Counted from the first letter of the stretch, positions 1 to 5,281 are shown. The stretch: 7,798 nt of DNA from UBA8515 sp036170795 (GCA_036170795.1 JAVHPX010000050.1:1-7798); one strand, 5' to 3'. The notes: generated from the sequence alone by a model not told the origin. Program-made: numbers and translations.

Positions 1-16
1 GCTGTAGCTTTTTCAT
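1..16 (-). CDS. Possible 5' end of a divergent gene, cut by the window edge
   Basis: Read on the minus strand, an ATG at 16-14 opens a frame that begins Met-Lys-Lys-Leu-Gln before the window ends. A Met-Lys-Lys start is common in secreted or membrane proteins, but five codons cannot identify anything. An extended -10 box lies about 40 nt upstream on the same strand (57-65), which makes a divergent gene plausible. Reported as a candidate only. Confidence 0.25.
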
Positions 17-46
17 ATTATGACTAATTTAAATAAAAATGATTAT

Positions 47-65
47 TAATATTAATATTATATCA
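47..65 (-). promoter_or_regulatory. Divergent promoter and 14-bp AT palindrome upstream of the sigma-factor gene
   Basis: On the minus strand TATAAT (62-57) is preceded by TGA, giving an extended -10 motif. It would fire away from the sigma-factor gene, towards the possible gene at the left edge. It overlaps a perfect 14-bp palindrome TAATATTAATATTA at 47-60, which could be an operator or simply AT-rich sequence. No convincing -35 box is visible. Confidence 0.3.
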
Positions 66-87
66 TAGATAAATGGTAAATTACTTT

Positions 88-116
88 TTGCCTTGCATCA
101 CAAAATCATATATTAT
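88..116 (+). promoter_or_regulatory. Promoter of the sigma-factor operon
   Basis: TTGCCT (88-93) and TATTAT (111-116) are separated by 17 nt, a standard housekeeping sigma-70 arrangement. The -10 box ends 9 nt before the ATG at 126, so the transcript would have a leader of only a few bases. The in-frame TTG at 93 lies inside the promoter and therefore cannot be the start codon. Confidence 0.5.
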
Positions 117-125
117 ACGTTATAT

Positions 126-686
126 ATGACAAAAGATGATTATGAAAAACAAGAACATCTAAAAACCCTTATTTTACTTGCTAAATCAGGCGATAATAAA
201 GCTTTTGAGGAAGTTTATACAACATATTACACAGCTATATTTCGCTATGTAATAACTAGAGTTAAGAATAAGGCTGATGCTGAAGATATAACCCAAAATG
301 CTTTTATAAAAATATGGAACGCAATTCCAAGATGGAACAGTAGTCACACTTCTCCTCTTGCATTTTTCTTTGTCGTAACACGTAATACCATAATAGATTA
401 TTTGAGAAAAAATTCTCATAAAGAAATTGTGTCAGATGAAGTGGTAAATATATTTGCCAATGAACACGGGTCAACAGACAAAAAAAATAATTCTGAAGAA
501 CTAAGTAATATATTATTAAAAGCTATATCAAAACTATCTTCTGAACAACAAGAAATTATTAACCTCTTTTATACTCATGATTTAACATACAAAGAAATAT
601 CGAGTGTGACCGGTAAACGTGAAGATGCAATACGACAAATACACTCCCGAGCTATAAAGAAATTAAAAAATCTATACAAATATTAA
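126..686 (+). CDS. ECF-type RNA polymerase sigma factor (sigma-70 family)
   Basis: This 186-aa protein has the two-domain plan of extracytoplasmic-function sigma factors, which redirect RNA polymerase to a small set of promoters. Residues about 14-97 match region 2, including the segment around DAEDITQNAFIKIW (52-65) that recognises and melts the -10 element. The Arg-Asn-Asp-Tyr-Leu-Arg pattern at 86-94 is typical of the end of this domain. A variable linker follows (about 100-124). Residues 125-182 match region 4, with the helix-turn-helix around LTYKEISSVTGKREDAIRQI (153-172) that reads the -35 element. Regions 1.1 and 3 are absent, as expected for this class. The ATG at 126 is preferred over the upstream TTG at 93 because of the promoter. 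It is the first gene of a three-gene unit, 19 nt before a membrane protein that could be its anti-sigma factor. The family is clear; regulon and signal are unknown. Confidence 0.9.
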   Translation: MTKDDYEKQEHLKTLILLAKSGDNKAFEEVYTTYYTAIFRYVITRVKNKADAEDITQNAFIKIWNAIPRWNSSHTSPLAFFFVVTRNTIIDYLRKNSHKEIVSDEVVNIFANEHGSTDKKNNSEELSNILLKAISKLSSEQQEIINLFYTHDLTYKEISSVTGKREDAIRQIHSRAIKKLKNLYKY

Positions 687-705
687 AAAACAATTAAAAT
701 GAAAT

Positions 706-1134
706 ATGACTGATCAAGAATTCGAAAATATAATAAGAAAAACACTTCACATCGATATGACACCGAGTCGTGATTCTTTACTATACACACTCTCACAACT
801 AAAAACAGATGTTGTCACAAAAAATTCTAAATTGCGTTATAATACAAAGACGGTAATGTCGAGCATTATAAATAATTTAATAGATAAGATTAATAATATT
901 TCTAGAACAAAACATATTATAATGATCCCCGGTTTTATTCTAATTTTCTTTTTAGTTATGTTCTCTCTATCACCGCACAACAATGAACAATACAACAATA
1001 AGATACTACAAAACATTGCGGAACAGGATGAGACTATTGAGGAACTAGGGAATGATACTGATGACGATATAATATTAACAAGTTTTGATTCTCCAGCTAT
1101 TAATGATCTTGCTTTAATAAAAGATGAACTTTAA
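706..1134 (+). CDS. Single-pass membrane protein, candidate anti-sigma factor
   Basis: A 142-aa protein with one hydrophobic segment at about residues 71-89. It is preceded by a basic stretch with Arg-Thr-Lys-His just before the membrane, which suggests a cytoplasmic N-terminus of about 70 residues and an exported C-terminal tail of about 50. The tail is rich in Asp and Glu (about 107-122). I recognise no named domain: the zinc-binding His/Cys motif of classical ZAS anti-sigma factors is absent. The function is inferred only from context. It lies 19 nt after an ECF sigma factor, has the size and topology of membrane-bound anti-sigma factors, and overlaps the next gene by 11 nt, implying translational coupling. 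An ATG at 699 is excluded because its frame stops after four codons. Alternatives are a receptor or structural partner of the secreted protein encoded next. Confidence 0.6.
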   Translation: MTDQEFENIIRKTLHIDMTPSRDSLLYTLSQLKTDVVTKNSKLRYNTKTVMSSIINNLIDKINNISRTKHIIMIPGFILIFFLVMFSLSPHNNEQYNNKILQNIAEQDETIEELGNDTDDDIILTSFDSPAINDLALIKDEL

Positions 1135-1897
1135 TATAAAAAAGGGGTTAGCGGGGTTATTGGTAGTTTTTAGTTTTGTTGTACCAGCATTAACATTTGC
1201 AGAAACTGGGACAATATCAACTACAACAACAACAGAAAAACCAGCGTTAAAAACAAACAACAATTTTTGTGCTCGTATTTCTAAAATACAAACAAGGATT
1301 GCTGATCAAGTAACAAAAACAGAAACAAAACAATCTGCAAACCAAACAAATCGTGTAAATAAAATAGCACAAAAAGAAAGCGATTCTGATGCAAAGAAAG
1401 CACAAAGTCGCAGTGATATTGATGCAAAACGTTTACAAAATTGGGATAATATGACAGCTAAGGCAAAAACAGATATACAAAAAACAGCCGTAATAGCTTA
1501 TAAGACCAGTATCAGCCAAGCAGTTACAGACCGAAGAACTGCAATTGATAGTACAATCAAAGCATATCGTGATGGATTAGCAACTACTATGACAAGTCAC
1601 ACTAGTGCCATAGATGCTGCTATGATTACATTCAAGGCTTCAGTAGCTACTGCTGTTACAAAAGCACAAACAGACTGTACTACACAGATAACAAGCAAAA
1701 CAGTAAGTGCAACTTTCAATAAATCTATAAATGATGCTCGTAAAGCATTACTAGTAGCTAAGAAAAGTGCAGAAATGACTTCAGCTCTTACAGACCTAAA
1801 AAAGACTCGTAATGATGCTATAAAGTTAGCTGGAACTAATTTCAAAACAGCAACAACAAAAGCTCGGGTTGATCTTATGCTTGTATTTAAAAAATAA
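1124..1897 (+). CDS. Secreted Lys/Ala/Thr-rich coiled-coil protein
   Basis: A 257-aa protein with a clear signal peptide: Lys6-Lys7, a hydrophobic core at about 8-25, and an Ala-X-Ala-like site ending LTFA (23-26). Cleavage is likely after Ala26. The mature part starts with a short Thr-rich stretch (about 28-45). It then becomes a long, almost Pro-free, highly charged alpha-helical region (about 50-255) with regularly spaced Ala, Ile and Val, the look of a coiled coil or helical bundle. The mature protein has only two cysteines, Cys49 and Cys185, which could form a disulfide. No enzymatic motif is visible. It is the last gene of the sigma-factor unit, overlapping the membrane protein by 11 nt in another frame, and is followed by a strong terminator. 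It may be a surface or periplasmic sensor or structural protein controlled with the sigma factor. I do not recognise a named family. Confidence 0.75.
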   Translation: MNFNIKKGLAGLLVVFSFVVPALTFAETGTISTTTTTEKPALKTNNNFCARISKIQTRIADQVTKTETKQSANQTNRVNKIAQKESDSDAKKAQSRSDIDAKRLQNWDNMTAKAKTDIQKTAVIAYKTSISQAVTDRRTAIDSTIKAYRDGLATTMTSHTSAIDAAMITFKASVATAVTKAQTDCTTQITSKTVSATFNKSINDARKALLVAKKSAEMTSALTDLKKTRNDAIKLAGTNFKTATTKARVDLMLVFKK

Positions 1898-1910
1898 TAG
1901 CTTCTGTCAA

Positions 1911-1946
1911 ATACAAAAATACCACATTATGTGGTATTTTTTGTAT
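1911..1946 (+). terminator. Strong intrinsic terminator of the sigma-factor operon
   Basis: A long inverted repeat sits 13 nt after the stop codon. ACCACAT (1921-1927) pairs with ATGTGGT (1929-1935), in practice with a TTA loop. The stem continues through AAAAAT (1915-1920) against ATTTTT (1936-1941) and, past one unpaired T, ATAC against GTAT. The run of T after the GC-containing core serves as the U-tract. Its outer arm nearly abuts the promoter of the next gene. Confidence 0.85.
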
Positions 1947-1951
1947 AGTGT

Positions 1952-1960
1952 TGCTATACT
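1952..1960 (+). promoter_or_regulatory. Extended -10 promoter of the two-TM protein gene
   Basis: TGCTATACT is an extended -10 element (TG, one base, then TATACT at 1955-1960). No good -35 is seen, as is common for extended -10 promoters. Only 7 nt lie between the -10 box and the ATG at 1968, so transcription should begin at or next to the start codon. Confidence 0.6.
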
Positions 1961-1967
1961 ATATTGT

Positions 1968-2444
1968 ATGAATGAAATAATTATTGATACAATTGAATGG
2001 TCTGCTCCAGAATACTCTCACAAAGAACGTAACCCAGACTGGTTTTGGACTATTGGACTTGTAACTATTATAGGAGCTTCAATTACAATATGGTTCCATA
2101 ATTATATATTTGCAATATTTATACTCATTTCTGGTGCGTGCCTAATTATTTTTACACTTCGTACACCTCATAATATTGCAATTAGTATTAAAACAGAAGG
2201 CATCAAACTAGGAAAAGAAGAGTATTTATGGGAAAACATAAAAGGTTTTAATATTAAAAATAAAAATGATGATTCCTATGGAAAATTATTACTATTAACT
2301 TCAAAAAAGTTCTTACCTATATATACTATTCCATTCCCAAATGAATTATCTTTAAGAATAAAAGAATCTATATCTAAAATAGTACCCAATATTAAAATTG
2401 AAGAATCTCCTTCAATGCTTTTTATGGAAAAATTAGGCTTCTAA
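1968..2444 (+). CDS. Conserved two-TM membrane protein with PH-like cytoplasmic domain
   Basis: A 158-aa protein starting at the ATG at 1968. The frame is open further upstream, but that part runs through the preceding terminator and the promoter. An aromatic and charged N-terminus (about 8-27, with Trp-Ser-Ala-Pro-Glu-Tyr and Pro-Asp-Trp-Phe-Trp) leads into a pair of adjacent membrane helices at about 25-43 and 45-64. The remainder (about 68-140) alternates beta-like strands and ends in a helix. This resembles the bacterial PH-like domains found after helical hairpins in small membrane proteins. The closing Met-Glu-Lys-Leu-Gly-Phe and the Tyr-X-His-Lys-Glu-Arg start are features I associate with a hypothetical family common in Parcubacteria genomes; that is recollection, not a search. 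Function is unknown. It is a single gene with its own leaderless-type promoter. Confidence 0.75.
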   Translation: MNEIIIDTIEWSAPEYSHKERNPDWFWTIGLVTIIGASITIWFHNYIFAIFILISGACLIIFTLRTPHNIAISIKTEGIKLGKEEYLWENIKGFNIKNKNDDSYGKLLLLTSKKFLPIYTIPFPNELSLRIKESISKIVPNIKIEESPSMLFMEKLGF

Positions 2445-2489
2445 CTTGCGAACCTCTATACAATAGTGTAGATTATTACCGTAGTACTT

Positions 2490-2511
2490 GGTCCTGTCGT
2501 TTAGTAGAAGA
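2490..2511 (+). pseudogene. Decayed 5' part of a tRNA gene
   Basis: The segment starting GGTCCTGTCGTTTAGT matches the first bases of the intact tRNA at 2541 (GGTCCCGTCGTTCAAT), with 15 of the first 19 positions identical. That covers the 5' acceptor strand, positions 8-9 and the start of the D-arm. After about 2511 the similarity ends in AT-rich sequence, and no matching 3' acceptor strand follows, so this cannot be a functional tRNA. The preceding TT is also shared. It looks like the remnant of a duplicated or partly deleted neighbouring tRNA. Confidence 0.55.
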
Positions 2512-2540
2512 TATTTAAAAAATAAATTAGTGTAATAATT

Positions 2541-2612
2541 GGTCCCGTCGTTCAATGGATAGGACGCAACTTTGCGGAAGTTGCGATGCAGGTTCGATTC
2601 CTGCCGGGATCA
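2541..2612 (+). tRNA. tRNA-Arg, anticodon GCG
   Basis: A complete 72-nt cloverleaf. The acceptor stem is GGTCCCG (2541-2547) with CGGGATC (2605-2611), including one G-U pair. The D-arm is GTTC with GGAC around loop AATGGATA, whose A after the GG pair corresponds to the arginine identity base A20. The anticodon stem is CAACT (2567-2571) with AGTTG (2579-2583), enclosing loop TTGCGGA. The anticodon is GCG at 2574-2576, preceded by the conserved T33. The T-arm is GCAGG with CCTGC around TTCGATT. The discriminator is A (2612) and CCA is not encoded. GCG reads CGC and, by wobble, CGU. Most bacteria instead use an ACG (inosine) tRNA for this box. Confidence 0.92.
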
Positions 2613-2630
2613 CAAAGCGCGTATTTAAAA

Positions 2631-2656
2631 AAACTAGACTACTTCAGTCTTTTTTG
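2631..2656. terminator. Intrinsic terminator, apparently bidirectional
   Basis: AGACT (2636-2640) and AGTCT (2646-2650) form a stem around loop ACTTC, 23 nt after the tRNA. On the plus strand a run of seven T follows (2650-2656), terminating the tRNA. On the minus strand the A-run at 2627-2633 becomes a T-run after the same hairpin. It could therefore also end minus-strand transcription coming from the 2661-2948 region. Confidence 0.7.
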
Positions 2657-2660
2657 TTTT

Positions 2661-2891
2661 GTGATTACCAGAGTCATATTGCTTTGCAATAGCGAGGTGG
2701 GGTCGAGAATACTTAGTCCACACAGGATATATTCATCCGAGTAGACTTAGTAACTCGTGACCACAATAAACTTCATGTACAGGAATAGAAAACCTTAAGC
2801 TTAAGTTTGCATTTTGAAATCTTAATTTCAAAATGCGCAAAAGGTATATTGTCCCTGTAAGGGAAGATTACCTTGTTGAGAGATCACAGGG
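2661..2891. ncRNA. Unassigned structured intergenic element, possible non-coding RNA
   Basis: No protein gene lies between 2613 and 2948. This part is visibly richer in G and C than the flanking intergenic DNA and contains many compatible hairpins. TATTGC (2677-2682) pairs with GCAATA (2686-2691). GGAT (2725-2728) pairs with ATCC (2735-2738), or alternatively CGAGT (2738-2742) with ACTCG (2753-2757). GGTC (2701-2704) pairs with GACC (2759-2762). A long nested hairpin follows at 2778-2859, and CCCTGT (2853-2858) could instead pair with ACAGGG (2886-2891). GTGAT (2661-2665) can close the whole element with ATCAC (2883-2887). I looked for hallmarks of RNase P RNA, tmRNA, SRP RNA, 6S RNA and group I introns and saw none. 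The strand is undecided. Minus is attractive because the terminator at 2631-2656 would then end it, possibly as a processed 3' product of the membrane-protein operon. Confidence 0.4.
2778..2859. repeat. Long nested inverted repeat (extended hairpin)
   Basis: TACAGG (2778-2783) pairs with CCTGTA (2854-2859). Inside it AATA (2784-2787) pairs with TATT (2847-2850), then ACCTT (2792-2796) with AAGGT (2841-2845). The tip is a perfect 12-bp stem, GCATTTTGAAAT (2809-2820) with ATTTCAAAATGC (2825-2836), closed by a CTTA loop. The strand between includes the palindrome CTTAAGCTTAAG. No target-site duplication is seen at the ends, so a structured RNA domain is preferred over a miniature transposon. Confidence 0.65.
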
Positions 2892-2948
2892 CTTGAATTC
2901 ATGATATAAAAGATATCAAAGTCGTTATATTGGTAATTATATACTAGG

Positions 2949-3905
2949 TTACTTATTATAAATATCTTCAAGGAGTTTCCCATTAATATAAATTTTTACC
3001 GGAATATATAAATTATTTACTTGCTCATTTATAGGATATGATATATTTAGTGGTTGCCAAATAGTCTGGCGTGTAGCGTATTTTTGGAGGAATTCATCAA
3101 GAGTTGGCAACACAACAATAACTTCTTTGCCTATTAAATTATCATTAATATAATTACTTATTTTTCCATTGCGAATATCTACGTTATACTGAGTATTATA
3201 TAAGTACGCACTTGGCTCTATATTATTTTTTCTATCAGTACTAACTATTGGACCACCATCTTTGGCGAATGTTATTTTTTGGGGTCCTTGAAAAACTTTA
3301 ACAATTTGATTATATGTATCAGTATTAGTTTGTATCGCTTGTTGCTTTGCAACTTCCTGCTGTTGTGCGTATAATTCAGGGTTCTGTTTTGCAAAAGCTT
3401 GTTGTTTTTGCATATTCTGTTGTGCTTCTTGTTTCATTTCATTATCTATAGCTTTTTGTTGAGCCCCTTGACGTGATGCTACAATACGGCTACTTATTAA
3501 TAGCCCTAGAGGAATTACAACGGTCAGGCAAGCTAACAGAAGTATGGTAAGTGCGAAACTTTGGCCGAATGCACTTTTGGTATACTCAAGATTATGATGA
3601 TTATTAGTATTACTTATTGAATCTGATTTATTACTAGGAATATTAACAGTGATTTTTCTTGCCTTAATGTATGCGATAAATTGAAGAATAATAAAGACAA
3701 CCGTAATGGGGATAGAAAAAACTAAAGCAGCAATTATATATAATGTTCCCCAGAAAGCTCCCTCGCTTCCACTTAAAGCAAAGAATAAAAGTGCTAGTAA
3801 AAGAAAAGTATTAATAGAAAATAATACTTTTAAAAAGTTTGTCCTGGTTTTCAATCGATATGTTACTTCCTCAAAAAATTCATCTTGATTTACTTGTGTT
3901 TCCAT
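2949..3905 (-). CDS. Three-TM membrane protein with Gln/Ala-rich coiled coil and diverged extracytoplasmic domain
   Basis: A 318-aa protein. After a charged N-terminus come hydrophobic helices at about 24-43, 50-77 and 115-137, with a polar loop between the second and third (about 82-112). A Gln/Ala/Lys-rich coiled-coil stalk follows (about 145-195), then a beta-rich C-terminal domain (about 200-318), predicted outside the membrane. That domain shares a block with the neighbouring gene product: Leu-Ile-Gly-Lys-Glu-Val then hydrophobic-Pro at 257-267 here, and a terminal Val-Lys-Ile-Tyr-Ile-Asn-Gly-Lys at 303-310. The two therefore look like diverged tandem paralogs. This copy lacks recognisable nuclease-type catalytic residues. 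It starts 12 nt after the stop of the upstream gene and is surely co-transcribed with it. Function is unknown; a cell-surface structural or binding role is a guess. Confidence 0.7.
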   Translation of the reverse strand: METQVNQDEFFEEVTYRLKTRTNFLKVLFSINTFLLLALLFFALSGSEGAFWGTLYIIAALVFSIPITVVFIILQFIAYIKARKITVNIPSNKSDSISNTNNHHNLEYTKSAFGQSFALTILLLACLTVVIPLGLLISSRIVASRQGAQQKAIDNEMKQEAQQNMQKQQAFAKQNPELYAQQQEVAKQQAIQTNTDTYNQIVKVFQGPQKITFAKDGGPIVSTDRKNNIEPSAYLYNTQYNVDIRNGKISNYINDNLIGKEVIVVLPTLDEFLQKYATRQTIWQPLNISYPINEQVNNLYIPVKIYINGKLLEDIYNK

Positions 3906-3917
3906 TTTTGATGATAA

Positions 3918-4685
3918 TTATTTCTTAATGATATTTTGTGTAACCTCTTGTCCGTTAAGATATACCTTTCCGTTGGTTACTAATATCTGTGCTGGGTAAT
4001 ATGACTTAAAACGATATTGCAGAAATACTTTATTCATATCAAGGCCGTATTTGAAAATAGGCATAAAGTCAGATGTACAAGGAGGAACTACGACCGTTAC
4101 TTCTTTACCAATGAGATGCAAATCATCTCGGGTAATAGTGTCAAATTGTGCTTGATTTTTAAAATCAAGTCCACTTAACATAACTTCTTTCCCATCTTCA
4201 AATGTGAGACCAAAAATCTCAGGTGTAATACTCGCAATTTTTTGGGGTGTTGTGTATGCTTCCTGAAGCATAGTGCATGTTTGGGTGTATTTACGTTCTG
4301 GATTCAAAAGGAGTCCTTGAGCTTGAACGATTAGGAAAATTAACAAAGGCAGACCAACAAATAGAATCATAAGAGATGAAATAATACGAAGGCTTTCAAC
4401 ACCCCTATATTCTGTTTTTTTATATTTTTTTGAAATCCTTACACCACGGATACCAGCGATAATCCATAGTATATATACCAAGAAAAGCAGAGGGTTCTCT
4501 ATCGTGGGTATGATAAATTCGTAAAACAAAGAGCGGGTTTGTGAAGAGTCTTTGGTTATGGCTAAGTATTGCCATAATGAAAGTATCACCGAAGGTAATA
4601 TAAACAACAACGGAATAATTAATATCGGCCATTGCCACGATAATAATGTTCTAATCTTTTTTTGATTATCAGGAATATTTTCCAT
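3918..4685 (-). CDS. Three-TM membrane protein with degenerate SNase-like extracytoplasmic domain
   Basis: A 255-aa protein with hydrophobic helices at about 18-44, 63-80 and 100-126. The basic loop at 80-94 (Arg/Lys-rich) should be cytoplasmic, which puts the C-terminal half (about 130-255) outside. That half follows the order of the staphylococcal-nuclease OB-fold: a Glu-Asp-Gly-Lys-Glu-Val strand (163-168), Met-Leu-Ser-Gly-Leu-Asp where nucleases have Arg-Leu-X-Gly-Ile-Asp (169-174), a helix, Leu-Ile-Gly-Lys-Glu-Val (191-196), and a final strand pair Gly-Lys-Val-Tyr-Leu-Asn-Gly (239-245). The catalytic Arg and Glu positions appear replaced by Met169 and Asn177, so nuclease activity is unlikely. 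The resemblance is by eye and may be fold-level only. It is the first gene of a two-gene operon with its paralog and has its own upstream -10 box. Confidence 0.7.
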   Translation of the reverse strand: MENIPDNQKKIRTLLSWQWPILIIPLLFILPSVILSLWQYLAITKDSSQTRSLFYEFIIPTIENPLLFLVYILWIIAGIRGVRISKKYKKTEYRGVESLRIISSLMILFVGLPLLIFLIVQAQGLLLNPERKYTQTCTMLQEAYTTPQKIASITPEIFGLTFEDGKEVMLSGLDFKNQAQFDTITRDDLHLIGKEVTVVVPPCTSDFMPIFKYGLDMNKVFLQYRFKSYYPAQILVTNGKVYLNGQEVTQNIIKK

Positions 4686-4957
4686 TATGATATCTCTTAA
4701 TGATTATATTATAACATGAATTCATAATTAATATAAAAAGTATACGGGTATAAAAACAATTGTAAATCTATGTCTTGTTCCTGTGTCACTATTGTAACTT
4801 TTTATATGGGTGTACGAGGATTATTAATAGATTTATAGAAAACATTTAAAATAATCTTGCAGAGTAATGAATTAAAAAGTTCTATCACGACCCCGATCAT
4901 AAAATCAGTTTTAGCTCTATATAATACATCTATAATTATGCCAGTTAGCTTTTAAAA
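4686..4957. other. AT-rich intergenic region with little recognisable content
   Basis: Apart from the promoter at its left end, I see no gene here. A 9-bp inverted repeat, TAAATCTAT (4763-4771) with ATAGATTTA (4827-4835), encloses about 55 nt. A ten-codon open frame at 4806 is too short and has no supporting signals. The 3' ends of the right-hand gene's transcripts must lie here, but no GC-stem terminator is obvious. Confidence 0.5.
4703..4716 (-). promoter_or_regulatory. Promoter of the tandem membrane-protein operon
   Basis: On the minus strand TGTTATAAT forms an extended -10 element (TATAAT at 4713-4708). A second overlapping TATAAT follows at 4708-4703. The ATG at 4685 lies 17-22 nt further on, leaving a short leader containing AAGAGA about 7 nt before the start codon. 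This is the only start in the window with something resembling a weak Shine-Dalgarno sequence. Confidence 0.55.
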
Positions 4958-5230
4958 TTATTTCCCCTCTGCCCAATCTTTTATTTCTTTATAAGTCACT
5001 TCACCGCAAAGAGTCTTTTTAGTTTTCTGGTTTAAAAAAAATGGTACACCACCACATGGTTCTGATTCACAATCATATTTCTCACAGAGTTCGTTATTTT
5101 TTTTGTTATACCAAATTTCTAATTTCTTAATTTCAAATCCTTCTTCTTTAATAAGTTTATCTATAAATCTCTCCATTCTAATACAATGAGGGCATTCAAG
5201 ACCATAAAAGAAAAGTAATTGTTCATTCAT
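4958..5230 (-). CDS. Small thioredoxin/glutaredoxin-fold protein with CPHC motif
   Basis: A 90-aa protein that starts with the beta strand Gln-Leu-Leu-Phe-Phe-Tyr followed by a Cys-Pro-His-Cys redox motif (13-16) at the head of a helix. It later has Gly-Val-Pro-Phe-Phe (61-65), whose Pro63 is the conserved cis-proline facing the active site. This is the minimal thioredoxin/glutaredoxin fold, so it probably acts in thiol-disulfide exchange. CPHC is also the active-site motif of DsbA, but here there is no signal peptide, so a cytoplasmic location is likely. Four further cysteines (49, 54, 59, 75) are unusual and could bind metal or form disulfides. An in-frame TTG at 5245 is rejected as start because the -10 box TATAAT overlies the codons between it and the ATG at 5230. 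It lies just downstream of rpsT but has its own promoter. The redox partner is unknown. Confidence 0.8.
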   Translation of the reverse strand: MNEQLLFFYGLECPHCIRMERFIDKLIKEEGFEIKKLEIWYNKKNNELCEKYDCESEPCGGVPFFLNQKTKKTLCGEVTYKEIKDWAEGK

Positions 5231-5236
5231 ATATTC

Positions 5237-5264
5237 ATTATACAAGACTCTCTATACATAACAA
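5237..5264 (-). promoter_or_regulatory. Promoter of the CPHC protein gene
   Basis: On the minus strand TTGTTA (5264-5259) and TATAAT (5242-5237) are 16 nt apart. The -10 box ends just 6 nt before the ATG at 5230, so the A of the start codon falls at the expected +1. The -35 box overlaps the T-tract of the rpsT terminator. Confidence 0.65.
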
Positions 5265-5281
5265 AACCACCCTAAGGTGGT
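5258..5281 (-). terminator. Intrinsic terminator of rpsT
   Basis: On the minus strand ACCACC and GGTGGT form a 6-bp GC-rich stem (5281-5276 with 5271-5266) around TTAG, followed by TTTTGTT. It lies 7 nt after the rpsT stop codon. It also contains the -35 region of the next gene. Confidence 0.75.

Noticed and set aside
93..125. TTG-initiated N-terminal extension of the sigma factor
   Set aside because: The extra codons lie across the -10 box TATTAT and the predicted transcription start, and the extension adds no family-like sequence.
1869..1967. N-terminal extension of the two-TM protein
   Set aside because: It overlaps the end of the previous gene, its terminator and the extended -10 promoter.
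2456..2471. Hairpin CTATAC-AATA-GTGTAG after the two-TM protein gene as a terminator
   Set aside because: The stem is short with a G-U pair and no T-run follows, so it does not meet the pattern of an intrinsic terminator.
2661..2948. RNase P RNA, tmRNA, SRP RNA, 6S RNA or group I intron
   Set aside because: I could not find the conserved blocks of these RNAs on either strand (for example GAGGAAAGTC of RNase P, the tRNA-like ends of tmRNA, or the group I core), so the element was left unassigned.
4871..4930. CRISPR-repeat-like string AGTTTTAGCTC in the intergenic region
   Set aside because: It occurs once, has no regularly spaced copies and no cas gene nearby.
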